Positions 1-5,591 of a DNA stretch of 6,414 nt are shown here, in pieces. Positions within the stretch are counted from its first letter, which is position 1, and each line of letters starts with the position of its first letter. The position numbers and the translations under genes were made by a program. Origin of the DNA: Bifidobacterium breve (GTDB lineage Bacteria; Actinomycetota; Acidimicrobiia; Acidimicrobiales; Ilumatobacteraceae); the NCBI GenBank assembly GCA_943325435.2, contig CALPPK020000074.1, forward strand, positions 1 through 6,414, given 5' to 3'. The notes below the pieces were generated by a model. That model did no database searches. It saw only the letters and a list, made by a program, of their open reading frames with translations, and had not been told where the DNA came from.

Positions 1-122
1 CGCCGGGATATGCCCCTCTTGCCCGAGGAATGGCAGCTGCTCTGCCGTATGTTGATGACTTCGTGGAGGGACATTCTCTTGATGCCCTCGAACAACTCAC
101 TAAGGTCATTAATCATGCGTGA
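1..122 (+). CDS. coxE: CoxE-like VWA domain protein, C-terminal end only
   Basis: The left edge cuts this gene; only the last 39 codons, in the frame beginning at base 3, are visible, ending at TGA 120-122. The tail contains RGMAAALPYVDDF followed by GHSLDALEQL, which I recognise as the usual ending of CoxE-like VWA (von Willebrand factor A) proteins of cox/xdh clusters. In such clusters CoxE works with the MoxR-type AAA+ ATPase CoxD in maturing the metal active site of CO dehydrogenase in the cytoplasm. The stop overlaps the start of the next gene by 8 bases (115-122), so the two are probably translationally coupled. The context (two XdhC proteins, a MobA/MocA-like enzyme and CoxG downstream) supports the call. 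The VWA metal-binding (MIDAS) motif is outside the window, so the family assignment rests on the tail and the neighbours. Confidence 0.72.
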   Translation, partial: PGYAPLARGMAAALPYVDDFVEGHSLDALEQLTKVINHA

Positions 123-432
123 ACTTCTTACTGACATTGATCGGTGGCAAACAGACGGCAAACGAGTGGCCATCGCACGAGTTGTTGACATTGAAGGCTC
201 TGGCCCACGTGGCGCAGGCGCAGCAATGGCTGTCAACCAAGACGGTGAAGTCAGTGGTTCCGTCAGTGGTGGGTGCGTAGAAAGTGCTGTTGTCTCAGAG
301 GCATTAGCAATTCTGTCTGGCGAACAACCAAGCCGTGTTGTTACCTTCGGCTATTCAGATGACGAAGCATTTGCAGTCGGCCTCACATGCGGTGGCATCA
401 TCCACCTCTTCATTCAGCCACTCGAATGGTGA
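115..432 (+). CDS. short XdhC/CoxI-domain protein (molybdenum cofactor insertion/sulfuration factor)
   Basis: 105 residues, essentially one XdhC_CoxI domain. XdhC-type proteins bind molybdenum cofactor, protect it and hand it, after sulfuration, to apo-enzymes of the xanthine dehydrogenase/CO dehydrogenase family. Visible family marks are RVAIARVVDIEGSGPRGAG (residues 17-35), SGSVSGGCVE (47-56, Cys54) and LTCGG (90-94, Cys92). Both conserved cysteines of the domain are present. The Rossmann-like C-terminal domain of full-length XdhC is absent here and is supplied by the next gene. An ATG at 10 in the same frame would add 35 residues unlike the family and run through the upstream CoxE-like gene, so ATG 115 is preferred; AAGG at 102-105 is a weak ribosome site. 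It overlaps its successor by 7 bases. A CoxI- or CoxF-type name would be possible, but I leave the symbol open because naming differs between species. Confidence 0.9.
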   Translation: MRELLTDIDRWQTDGKRVAIARVVDIEGSGPRGAGAAMAVNQDGEVSGSVSGGCVESAVVSEALAILSGEQPSRVVTFGYSDDEAFAVGLTCGGIIHLFIQPLEW

Positions 433-1235
433 CCATGAATTCGTACCAAACTTTCTCTGCGCATGTTCGTGATAATTCGCCCGTTGCATTAGTCACGGTT
501 ATTGAAGGCCCACACGTTGGCGCAACAATGGTCGTCACACCAGCAGGCATTGTTGGTGGCTCACTTGGCAATGCAGACATCGACCGAATTGTGGCTCGTG
601 ATGCACTTGGCGAATTAGAAGCCGGACGCACATTGGTTCGCCATTACGGACCTCACGGTGAATCGACACCAGAAGACCTCATTGATACTGAAACTGTGCG
701 CATCTTCATTGATAGTTTTTCTCCCCCACCACTCATGTGGATTTTCGGCGCAGTTGATTTCACCGCTGCACTCGCCCGCGTTGCAAAAGTTCTCGGTTAC
801 CACGTCACAGTCTGTGATGCACGCGAAGTGTTTGCTACGCGCCGACGTTTTCCTATGGCCGACGAAGTCAAAGTCACGTGGCCAACACCGATGTTCACAG
901 AAAATGGGCACCGCCTTTCGTCTCGTGATGCCGTGTGTATTCTGACGCACGACCCAAAGTTCGACGTACCAGCAATTCAAGGTGCGCTTGCAACATCAGC
1001 CGGATACATCGGTGTGATGGGAAGTCGCAAAACCCATGCAAAGCGTCTTGAACGCATGGCGGAGGTCGGAATCACCAGTGCAGCTGATTTAGCCCGTATT
1101 CATTCACCAATTGGCTTAGACCTTGGCGGCCGCACACCTGAAGAAACAGCTATCTCAATCGTGGGCGAAATCATCGCTACTCGTACAGGGCGCAACGCTT
1201 CACCTCTTGGTGCCAGCGACGGCGCAATCCACTAA
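426..1235 (+). CDS. XdhC family protein with Rossmann-like C-terminal domain (CoxF/XdhC type)
   Basis: 269 residues. Residues 19-98 look like a second, degenerate XdhC_CoxI domain (VALVTVIEG, then GIVGGSLGNADID). The GGC and CGG cysteine motifs found in the preceding short protein are missing: GSLGNAD stands where SGGCVE would be. Residues about 104-250 are the XdhC_C Rossmann-like domain, with WIFGAVDFTAALARV (105-119), VTVCDAR (127-133), LTHDPKFD (173-180), GVMGSRKTHAKR (196-207) and IHSPIGLDLGGRTPEE (225-240). The two genes together therefore make up one XdhC function, probably as a complex, serving maturation of a molybdenum hydroxylase in the cytoplasm. The start is uncertain between ATG 426, inside an ATGGTGA overlap with the previous stop, and ATG 435, three codons later. 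The stop is 3 bp from the stop of the convergent NlpC/P60 gene. Confidence 0.9.
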   Translation: MVTMNSYQTFSAHVRDNSPVALVTVIEGPHVGATMVVTPAGIVGGSLGNADIDRIVARDALGELEAGRTLVRHYGPHGESTPEDLIDTETVRIFIDSFSPPPLMWIFGAVDFTAALARVAKVLGYHVTVCDAREVFATRRRFPMADEVKVTWPTPMFTENGHRLSSRDAVCILTHDPKFDVPAIQGALATSAGYIGVMGSRKTHAKRLERMAEVGITSAADLARIHSPIGLDLGGRTPEETAISIVGEIIATRTGRNASPLGASDGAIH

Positions 1236-1238
1236 CAA

Positions 1239-1928
1239 CTACAGGCGAAACGTCGCAATATTGCTTGGGTTGGTCCACACAACTCGCGCGCCTTGTTCAG
1301 GTGACATCATTTTGAATTTCACAAACTTGCCACCGAACGGTGCATGAATCATTGCAAGCCCAACACCCAGATACATATGCACGTGAGTTCCCTCGCCGGT
1401 GATGTCCCCCATAACTGCATCTTCGCGTTCGACACGCATACGGCGATCAAGTTGTGAGACAGCCTGACGGGGCATGTCAACGCCAGCCGTGCGCCATGCA
1501 AACCACATCAGCCCTGAGCAATCCATCTTCACGTACGAGTCTTCTTTGCCTTCCAGATACGGAACAGCAAGTTGCGTGAGTGCCGACAACACTGCAATCT
1601 GATGATCACGTGGCGCACGCGACCATGCCTTATCCAGTTCAGTCGGGTCAAGCACAAGACGTTTTGCAACACCGTTCGAAACAACACGGCGCGACGTCAA
1701 GTATGTGGGGTCTTCCTTGTTCTCCGTACGCATAATGAGACTCAAAGCCCGAATGGCATCAACCGAAATTTGGGGGCGTTGACGAATGCGCTCGCCAGGC
1801 ATTTGCAGTCGATGCGATGACATATCTTTGCTGGAATTACCTGCTGCATTGGCTGGCACAACATGCAGGGACGCACTGAGAATGCCAATTGCGGCTACCC
1901 CGCGCAGAAATGTGCCAACCCGAATCAT
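1239..1928 (-). CDS. secreted NlpC/P60-family cysteine peptidase
   Basis: 229 residues. The N-terminus has a signal peptide: basic MIRVGTFLRG, a hydrophobic stretch to about residue 25, and a probable cleavage after ANA (26-28). An uncharacterised linker follows (about 30-110), then an NlpC/P60 domain (about 112-208). The expected catalytic cysteine is Cys137 in MDCSGL, the histidine is His182 in THVHMYLG, and the third polar residue is His195 in MIHAPFGG. Enzymes of this family cut peptide links in peptidoglycan stems, so a role outside the membrane in wall remodelling is likely. It lies on the opposite strand, breaking the cox-type gene set: its stop is 3 bp from the XdhC gene and its start is 19 bp from the divergent nucleotidyltransferase gene. 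No clear Shine-Dalgarno is visible in front of ATG 1928, so weak or leaderless initiation is possible. The substrate cannot be read from the sequence. Confidence 0.9.
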   Translation of the reverse strand: MIRVGTFLRGVAAIGILSASLHVVPANAAGNSSKDMSSHRLQMPGERIRQRPQISVDAIRALSLIMRTENKEDPTYLTSRRVVSNGVAKRLVLDPTELDKAWSRAPRDHQIAVLSALTQLAVPYLEGKEDSYVKMDCSGLMWFAWRTAGVDMPRQAVSQLDRRMRVEREDAVMGDITGEGTHVHMYLGVGLAMIHAPFGGKFVKFKMMSPEQGARVVWTNPSNIATFRL

Positions 1929-1947
1929 TTCAGGCAGGCTATTACCA

Positions 1948-2526
1948 ATGGAAGCACCTCACAGCACCACCCTCGGAGTCCTTTTGGCTGCTGGCTCTGG
2001 CACACGCTTTGCGGGTGCTCAACACAAATTGTTGGCACACATTGATGGACAAACAATCCTCTCGCGTTCACTGACCGCACTAACTAGTTCTCAATTAGAT
2101 GGATTCATTGTTGTCTCCGGCGCTCTCGATATCAGCGACCACATTGGAGATGTCGAAGAAGTCCACAATCCGGATTGGAAATCGGGTCAACGCAGTTCTG
2201 TCATCACAGCAATGAATTTCGCACGCAGCCACGGCTATGACGCCATTGTCGTCGGATTAGCTGACCAACCATTTCTGACATCCGAGGCTTGGAACAATGT
2301 TGCGTCGTCGACTTCACCCATTGCGATTGCCACATACAACGGAACACGGGGCAACCCCGTACGCCTCCATTCGAGCGTGTGGGACATATTTGAAGACCTC
2401 GAAGCTGACCCAGATGCTGGGGCACGAAGTCTCATTCGTCTGCATCCTGAACTCGTTCGGGAAGTAGCCTGTGAAGGCAATTCGGCAGATATCGACACCA
2501 CAGAGGATCTCGACACATGGACCTAA
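1948..2526 (+). CDS. MobA/MocA-like molybdenum cofactor nucleotidyltransferase
   Basis: 192 residues of the MobA-like NTP transferase family. Visible motifs are the nucleotide-binding LLAAGSGTRF (12-21) with Lys27 following, NPDWKSGQRSSV (74-85), GLADQPFLT (103-111, the metal-binding aspartate region), GNPVRL (135-140) and the closing DIDTTEDL (181-188). The family adds CMP (MocA) or GMP (MobA) to molybdopterin. The AAG-type N-terminal motif, the DQP motif and the CoxG/XdhC neighbours favour MocA, which makes the cytosine dinucleotide cofactor used by CO dehydrogenases, but specificity is inferred. An in-frame ATG at 1786 would add 54 residues lying antisense inside the peptidase gene; ATG 1948 places the nucleotide motif at the usual distance from the N-terminus. 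AGG at 1936-1938 is a weak ribosome site. The last 10 bases overlap coxG. Confidence 0.9.
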   Translation: MEAPHSTTLGVLLAAGSGTRFAGAQHKLLAHIDGQTILSRSLTALTSSQLDGFIVVSGALDISDHIGDVEEVHNPDWKSGQRSSVITAMNFARSHGYDAIVVGLADQPFLTSEAWNNVASSTSPIAIATYNGTRGNPVRLHSSVWDIFEDLEADPDAGARSLIRLHPELVREVACEGNSADIDTTEDLDTWT

Positions 2527-3143
2527 ATCATCAATTCACTGTTGCAGTACCCGTGGAAGATGCATGGCGCATTCTTACTGACGTCGAGCGCATCGCACCG
2601 TGCCTTCCTGGCGCCCAGTTGCAAGAAATCGAAGGCGACACATACCGCGGAGTTGTCAAAGTCAAAGTCGGACCAATTCAGGCACAGTTCAAAGGTCAAG
2701 CAAGTTTTATTGAACGCGACGATGCTGCTCACAAAGTAGTACTCAAAGGCGAAGGCCGCGACACAACAGGAAAGGGAAACGCAGCAGCAGTTATCACAGC
2801 TGAGATGACCGCAGTCGACGCAAACAACACCTCAGTCACTGTCAATACAGATCTTTCCGTCACCGGAAAAGTTGCACAGTTTGGTCGCGGCGCCATGGCA
2901 GACATCAGTGACAAATTGTTGGCGCAGTTTGTTGTCAATCTGAATGCTCTGATTGCAGAACAGCCAGCAACATTGGCGCCTGCATCAGCAGAACCAGCTG
3001 CAACCAGCGGTGTTCGCACCATCGAAAGCGCAGAAGTTGCACCACTCGACCTTCTCAGTGCAGCAGGAAGCCCCATTCTCAAGCGGGCCATCCCAGTTGT
3101 CGTTGTTGTCGTTGCTGTTCTTGTGTGGCTTGTCGTTCGCTAA
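2517..3143 (+). CDS. coxG: CoxG, SRPBCC-domain protein with C-terminal membrane helix
   Basis: 208 residues. Residues 1-146 form an SRPBCC (START-like) hydrophobic-cavity domain typical of CO dehydrogenase subunit G, with MDLNHQFTVAVPVEDAW at the start, APCLPGAQL (27-35), a VKVKVGP strand (47-53) and GKVAQFGRGAM (117-127). A linker rich in Ala, Pro and Glu (about 147-185) leads to one membrane helix (about 192-207, IPVVVVVVAVLVWLVV). CoxG links CO dehydrogenase to the membrane, and mycobacterial CoxG has been reported to bind menaquinone and deliver it to the enzyme. The same role is inferred here: the cavity would carry quinone and the helix would anchor the protein. The start overlaps the previous gene by 10 bases, with AGAGGA at 2502-2507 as a reasonable ribosome site. 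SRPBCC domains are diverse, but the FGRG motif, length and neighbours fit CoxG well. Confidence 0.9.
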   Translation: MDLNHQFTVAVPVEDAWRILTDVERIAPCLPGAQLQEIEGDTYRGVVKVKVGPIQAQFKGQASFIERDDAAHKVVLKGEGRDTTGKGNAAAVITAEMTAVDANNTSVTVNTDLSVTGKVAQFGRGAMADISDKLLAQFVVNLNALIAEQPATLAPASAEPAATSGVRTIESAEVAPLDLLSAAGSPILKRAIPVVVVVVAVLVWLVVR

Positions 3144-3146
3144 TTC

Positions 3147-3635
3147 ATGCAACTACCCGGCGCTTCCCCTTCACCTGAAGATCTCGCCGCTGTCACTGCC
3201 CTAATCGGGCGAATTCCACAAGGCGATTTTCGTGTAGTGGTTCGTGCAACTGATGGTTCTCCCGTTGTTCTCATGAATGCTCCCCTTTTGGAAGATGGCA
3301 CACCGATGCCAACGCTGTACTGGCTCGTCGGCGGCACAGAAGTTCATGCAGTCAGCACACTGGAAGCTGATGGCGGCGTTGACACGGTTGAAGCCATCAT
3401 TGGGCTCGATGCAATTGATGCAATTCATGTGCGCTACCAAGAACGCCGTGACGCAATGATTCCCACTTCCCATGAAGGGCCTCGTCCGTCTGCCGGAGTT
3501 GGCGGCACGCGACGTGGAGTTAAATGCCTACACGCACACTTTGCACATTGGCTTGCAGGTGGAGACGACTCTGTTGGCAAATGGGTCTCACAACAACTTG
3601 ACGAACGTGGCGTCACGTACGCACAGCCACTATGA
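3147..3635 (+). CDS. DUF501 family protein
   Basis: 162 residues. I recognise the DUF501 pattern: GRIPQGDFRVVVR (21-33), a central GTPMPTLYWLVGG (51-63), LEADGGV (72-78), and the hallmark GVGG plus GVKCLHAHFAHWLAGGDD (117-141), with Cys127, His129 and His131 close together. The function of the family is not established. The Cys-His-His cluster could bind a metal or be catalytic, but that is inference. In actinobacteria it lies next to a Ppx-type phosphatase (as Rv1025 and Rv1026 do), and that order is kept here. The usual eno and ftsB-like genes upstream are not present; coxG takes that place. The start is 3 bp after the coxG stop without a visible Shine-Dalgarno, so reinitiation or coupling is likely. 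It overlaps the phosphatase gene by 4 bases (ATGA). Confidence 0.9.
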   Translation: MQLPGASPSPEDLAAVTALIGRIPQGDFRVVVRATDGSPVVLMNAPLLEDGTPMPTLYWLVGGTEVHAVSTLEADGGVDTVEAIIGLDAIDAIHVRYQERRDAMIPTSHEGPRPSAGVGGTRRGVKCLHAHFAHWLAGGDDSVGKWVSQQLDERGVTYAQPL

Positions 3636-4549
3636 CCGTCACGTTTGCGGCCATCGACGTAGGTACTAATTCTGCGAATCTTCTTGTCATTGATGAACAC
3701 GGCACAGAACTCACACGTGCAATTACTTCTACTCGTCTTGGCGAAGGGCTGCACTCAACCGGAGAACTCTCAGTTGAAGCAATGACACGCACCATTGAAG
3801 TCATCGCGAAATACATTGATACCGCTACATCAGTTGGCGCTACCAAAATTCAAATAGTCGGGACCGCCGCATGTCGTCGAGCTCGCAATGCCGCCACCTT
3901 CAGCGAATTACTACAAGCGAAAACTCAGTTAACCCTTGAGGTGTTGTCGGAATCCGATGAGGCTGCCCTGACATTTTCTGGCGCACTCATTGGCCTTCCC
4001 GTCATCGATACACCGACTTTGGTAATTGATATTGGTGGAGGCAGTACCGAATACACAGTCGGAACACAATCAATAGATGTATTCGCCAGCATCCCGTTCG
4101 GCGCAGTGACATCAACCGACTCTCATATTTCCTCAGACCTGCCACGACCTGAAGATCTCACCAACCTCATTGGCGCGGTCTCTGATGAACTAGAAGACAT
4201 CACTCGTGATCACCCAATCGTTGCCACCCCAATTCGCACAGTGGGTGTTGCGGGCACCATTGTCACCATCGCTGCTGTTGAACTAGGGCTGCACGAATTT
4301 GACGATGCTGCATTGCATGGCATGACATTGTCTCGTGAAGCCGTCGAAGATGTTTTTCGCACAGTGGCAACAGAGCCGTTGTCGTTACGAGTCCAGAACC
4401 CAGGCCTTGGCCCAGACAGAGCAGACATCATTGTGGCTGGCTGCTGCATTCTCGTTGCCACCATGCGTCGACTGCACCTCTCAGAGATAACCGTGTCAAC
4501 CCGCGGACTTCTCGATGGGGTCGCCCACCGTGCCAGACTGAATTCATGA
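3632..4549 (+). CDS. ppx: Ppx/GppA family exopolyphosphatase
   Basis: 305 residues of the actin-like ASKHA fold. Visible motifs are AAIDVGTNSANLLV (6-19, phosphate loop 1), TRLGEGL (34-40), GTAACRRARN (77-86), SDEAALTFSGA (108-118, acidic catalytic region), VIDIGGGSTEY (131-141, phosphate loop 2), VGVAGTIVTIAAVELGL (204-220) and NPGLGPDRADIIVAG (256-270). The family cuts terminal phosphate from polyphosphate and, in some members, the gamma phosphate of pppGpp. The length matches the short two-domain form common in actinobacteria, without the C-terminal HD-like domains of the roughly 500-residue enterobacterial PPX. Short actinobacterial paralogues can differ in activity, so the exact substrate is open. 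It is tightly linked to DUF501 upstream (4-base overlap) and the acetyltransferase downstream (4-base overlap, ATGA at 4546-4549), and is probably cytoplasmic. Confidence 0.92.
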   Translation: MTVTFAAIDVGTNSANLLVIDEHGTELTRAITSTRLGEGLHSTGELSVEAMTRTIEVIAKYIDTATSVGATKIQIVGTAACRRARNAATFSELLQAKTQLTLEVLSESDEAALTFSGALIGLPVIDTPTLVIDIGGGSTEYTVGTQSIDVFASIPFGAVTSTDSHISSDLPRPEDLTNLIGAVSDELEDITRDHPIVATPIRTVGVAGTIVTIAAVELGLHEFDDAALHGMTLSREAVEDVFRTVATEPLSLRVQNPGLGPDRADIIVAGCCILVATMRRLHLSEITVSTRGLLDGVAHRARLNS

Positions 4550-5175
4550 CCGCGGTTCATCCAGCACGACCATCCAACGTTGGGCTCCGCTTGTATGGCC
4601 GACGCGTGGTGTTGCGCCCGCTTGTTCCACAAGATTTCACGGGGTGGAGCGAAGTACGTCGACGTAATGGCGAATGGCTCACCGTGTGGGAACCAATGCG
4701 AATGGTGCATCACCCAGACCCTGAACAAAACCGTGATGTGTTTGCTGCACGCTGTGGCGCACGAGACCGTGAACGACTTGCCGGTTCTCAATATGCATTC
4801 GGCATCTTTGTTGATGGTGCATTCGCAGGCGAGATCAACTTAAACAATGTTGTTCGCGGAGCATTTCAATCCGCAACCATCGGCTATTGGATTGATAAGT
4901 CACGAGCTGGTCGTTCACTCATGGCCGAATCATTAGTTGTACTCGCGCAATACGCATTTGAAAATCTCCACTTGCACCGTCTTGAAATTTGCATCATCCC
5001 GCGCAATAGCAATTCGCGTCGCGTCATGGAAAAACTAGATATTCGCACCGAAGGCGTGGCGGAACGATTCCTTGAAATCAACGGCACATGGGAAGACCAT
5101 GTGCGTTACGGCATCACCATTGAAGAGTGGAATGAACGCCGTGAAGACTTTCTTGAAGGTTGGGTTACTCCTTAA
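4546..5175 (+). CDS. RimJ/RimL-like GNAT N-acetyltransferase
   Basis: 209 residues. The pattern is that of the RimJ/RimL subgroup of GNAT enzymes, which move an acetyl group from acetyl-CoA to amino groups such as protein N-termini: GRRVVLRPLVPQDF near the start (18-31), FGIFVDGAFAGEINLNN (85-101), ATIGYWIDKSRAGRSLMAE (110-128, the acetyl-CoA pyrophosphate loop), LEICIIPRNSNSRRVMEKL (146-164) and a closing GTWEDHVRYGITIEEW (180-195). The pyrophosphate loop has AGRS where most relatives have a glycine or alanine at the serine position; this is mild and may not affect binding. The substrate cannot be told; a ribosomal-protein role is only the family default. The gene starts inside the ppx stop (ATGA) and is the last of the + strand run. 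Its stop shares TTAA with the convergent small gene. Confidence 0.88.
   Translation: MTAVHPARPSNVGLRLYGRRVVLRPLVPQDFTGWSEVRRRNGEWLTVWEPMRMVHHPDPEQNRDVFAARCGARDRERLAGSQYAFGIFVDGAFAGEINLNNVVRGAFQSATIGYWIDKSRAGRSLMAESLVVLAQYAFENLHLHRLEICIIPRNSNSRRVMEKLDIRTEGVAERFLEINGTWEDHVRYGITIEEWNERREDFLEGWVTP
5172..5175. other. shared convergent stop codons (TTAA)
   Basis: Bases 5173-5175 (TAA) stop the acetyltransferase gene on the + strand, and 5172-5174 read as TAA on the - strand stop the small gene. The two coding regions therefore overlap by three bases. The site sits in the loop of a short inverted repeat, ACTCC 5167-5171 and GGAGT 5179-5183, with a 7-base loop. The stem is too short and lacks a T tract on either strand, so I do not call it an intrinsic terminator. 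Confidence 0.85.
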
Positions 5176-5480
5176 AGCGGAGTGTTGAACGCAATAGCGC
5201 GCTCACGACGAACAGCTTTTCGTCGTTTCCATTCTTTGGTCTTCCAATGCTTCAACACATGCTTGCGGTTCTTTTCAATGCCGACAAGTGGATCATGATG
5301 ATGAACCGGTTTCCATTCAGGACCTGGCTCTTCCACATCTAGTGCTTCTACGCCGTGCCTCAATGCTTCTTCCGCTAAGTGAAGTTCGCTGTGCACGCGG
5401 TGACGTTCATTGTGGGCATGTGCCCGCAATTCTTCACGCGGTGCAGGTGCACGATCCTGGTTGCGATTTCGATTACTCAC
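5172..5480 (-). CDS. small charged, histidine-rich protein of unknown function
   Basis: 102 residues, family not recognised. The start is GTG at 5480-5478, fixed by a full AAGGAGG five bases upstream. No signal peptide or membrane segment is visible, so it is probably cytoplasmic. There are eleven histidines (residues 21, 23, 27, 30, 34, 42, 60-62, 74, 78). The N-terminal half (about 14-48) looks helical and mixed-charge with several Glu and His. A short Pro/Gly turn (52-54) and WKPVHHHDPLVG (56-67) follow, then a strongly basic stretch (about 70-95) with KHWKTKEWKRR and many Lys, Arg and Trp. The basic tail could bind nucleic acid or ribosomes and the histidines could bind metal; both are guesses. 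It lies 111 bp downstream of the S8 protease gene on the same strand and could share its transcript. The strong ribosome site and sensible codon pattern argue that it is real. Confidence 0.75.
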   Translation of the reverse strand: MSNRNRNQDRAPAPREELRAHAHNERHRVHSELHLAEEALRHGVEALDVEEPGPEWKPVHHHDPLVGIEKNRKHVLKHWKTKEWKRRKAVRRERAIAFNTPL

Positions 5481-5591
5481 CGCTGCCTCCTTAAGGAGTC
5501 CAAGAGGGAATCACATTGGTTCCCTACTGGCAATGTACTCCCCACCAGACTCACGAGATACCACTTTCATCCCTATTTTTTAGCGGGAGAA
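5481..5591. other. intergenic region between S8 protease and small gene
   Basis: 111 bp between two - strand genes. It holds the AAGGAGG site and its palindrome (5487-5498), and an imperfect hairpin at 5505-5525: AGGGAA pairs with TTCCCT, extendable to 8 pairs with a G-U pair on the + strand RNA, loop ACATT. There is also a T6 run at 5576-5581, on the wrong strand for terminating the protease transcript. Neither hairpin is followed by a T tract, so no terminator is called. TACATT on the - strand (about 5531-5536) matches a loose -10 pattern but has no convincing -35, so no promoter is called either. Confidence 0.45.
5486..5492 (-). promoter_or_regulatory. Shine-Dalgarno AAGGAGG of the small gene
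   Basis: On the - strand AAGGAGG ends five bases before the GTG start at 5480. It is the only full-strength ribosome site in the window and decides the start. It lies within a perfect 12-base palindrome (CTCCTTAAGGAG, 5487-5498), so the site could partly pair with the CTCC just upstream of it. Confidence 0.8.

Noticed and set aside
10..114. In-frame N-terminal extension of the short XdhC protein from ATG 10
   Set aside because: The extra 35 residues do not resemble the family, and the same bases encode the recognisable CoxE-like tail in another frame.
1216..1264. Inverted repeat GCGACG (1216-1221) and CGTCGC (1251-1256) plus palindrome GCAATATTGC (1255-1264) at the convergent gene ends
   Set aside because: A six-base stem with a 29-base loop and no T tract is not a credible intrinsic terminator.
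1786..1947. Longer start for the nucleotidyltransferase
   Set aside because: It would add 54 residues antisense to the peptidase signal peptide region; the nucleotide motif is at the normal distance from ATG 1948.
4210..4791. Long open frame antisense to ppx and the acetyltransferase gene (193 codons)
   Set aside because: No family pattern, odd composition with many Ser/Arg/Thr, and it lies entirely opposite two well-supported genes.
5505..5525. Hairpin in the intergenic region as a terminator of the protease gene
   Set aside because: On the - strand only six pairs form cleanly and no T tract follows.
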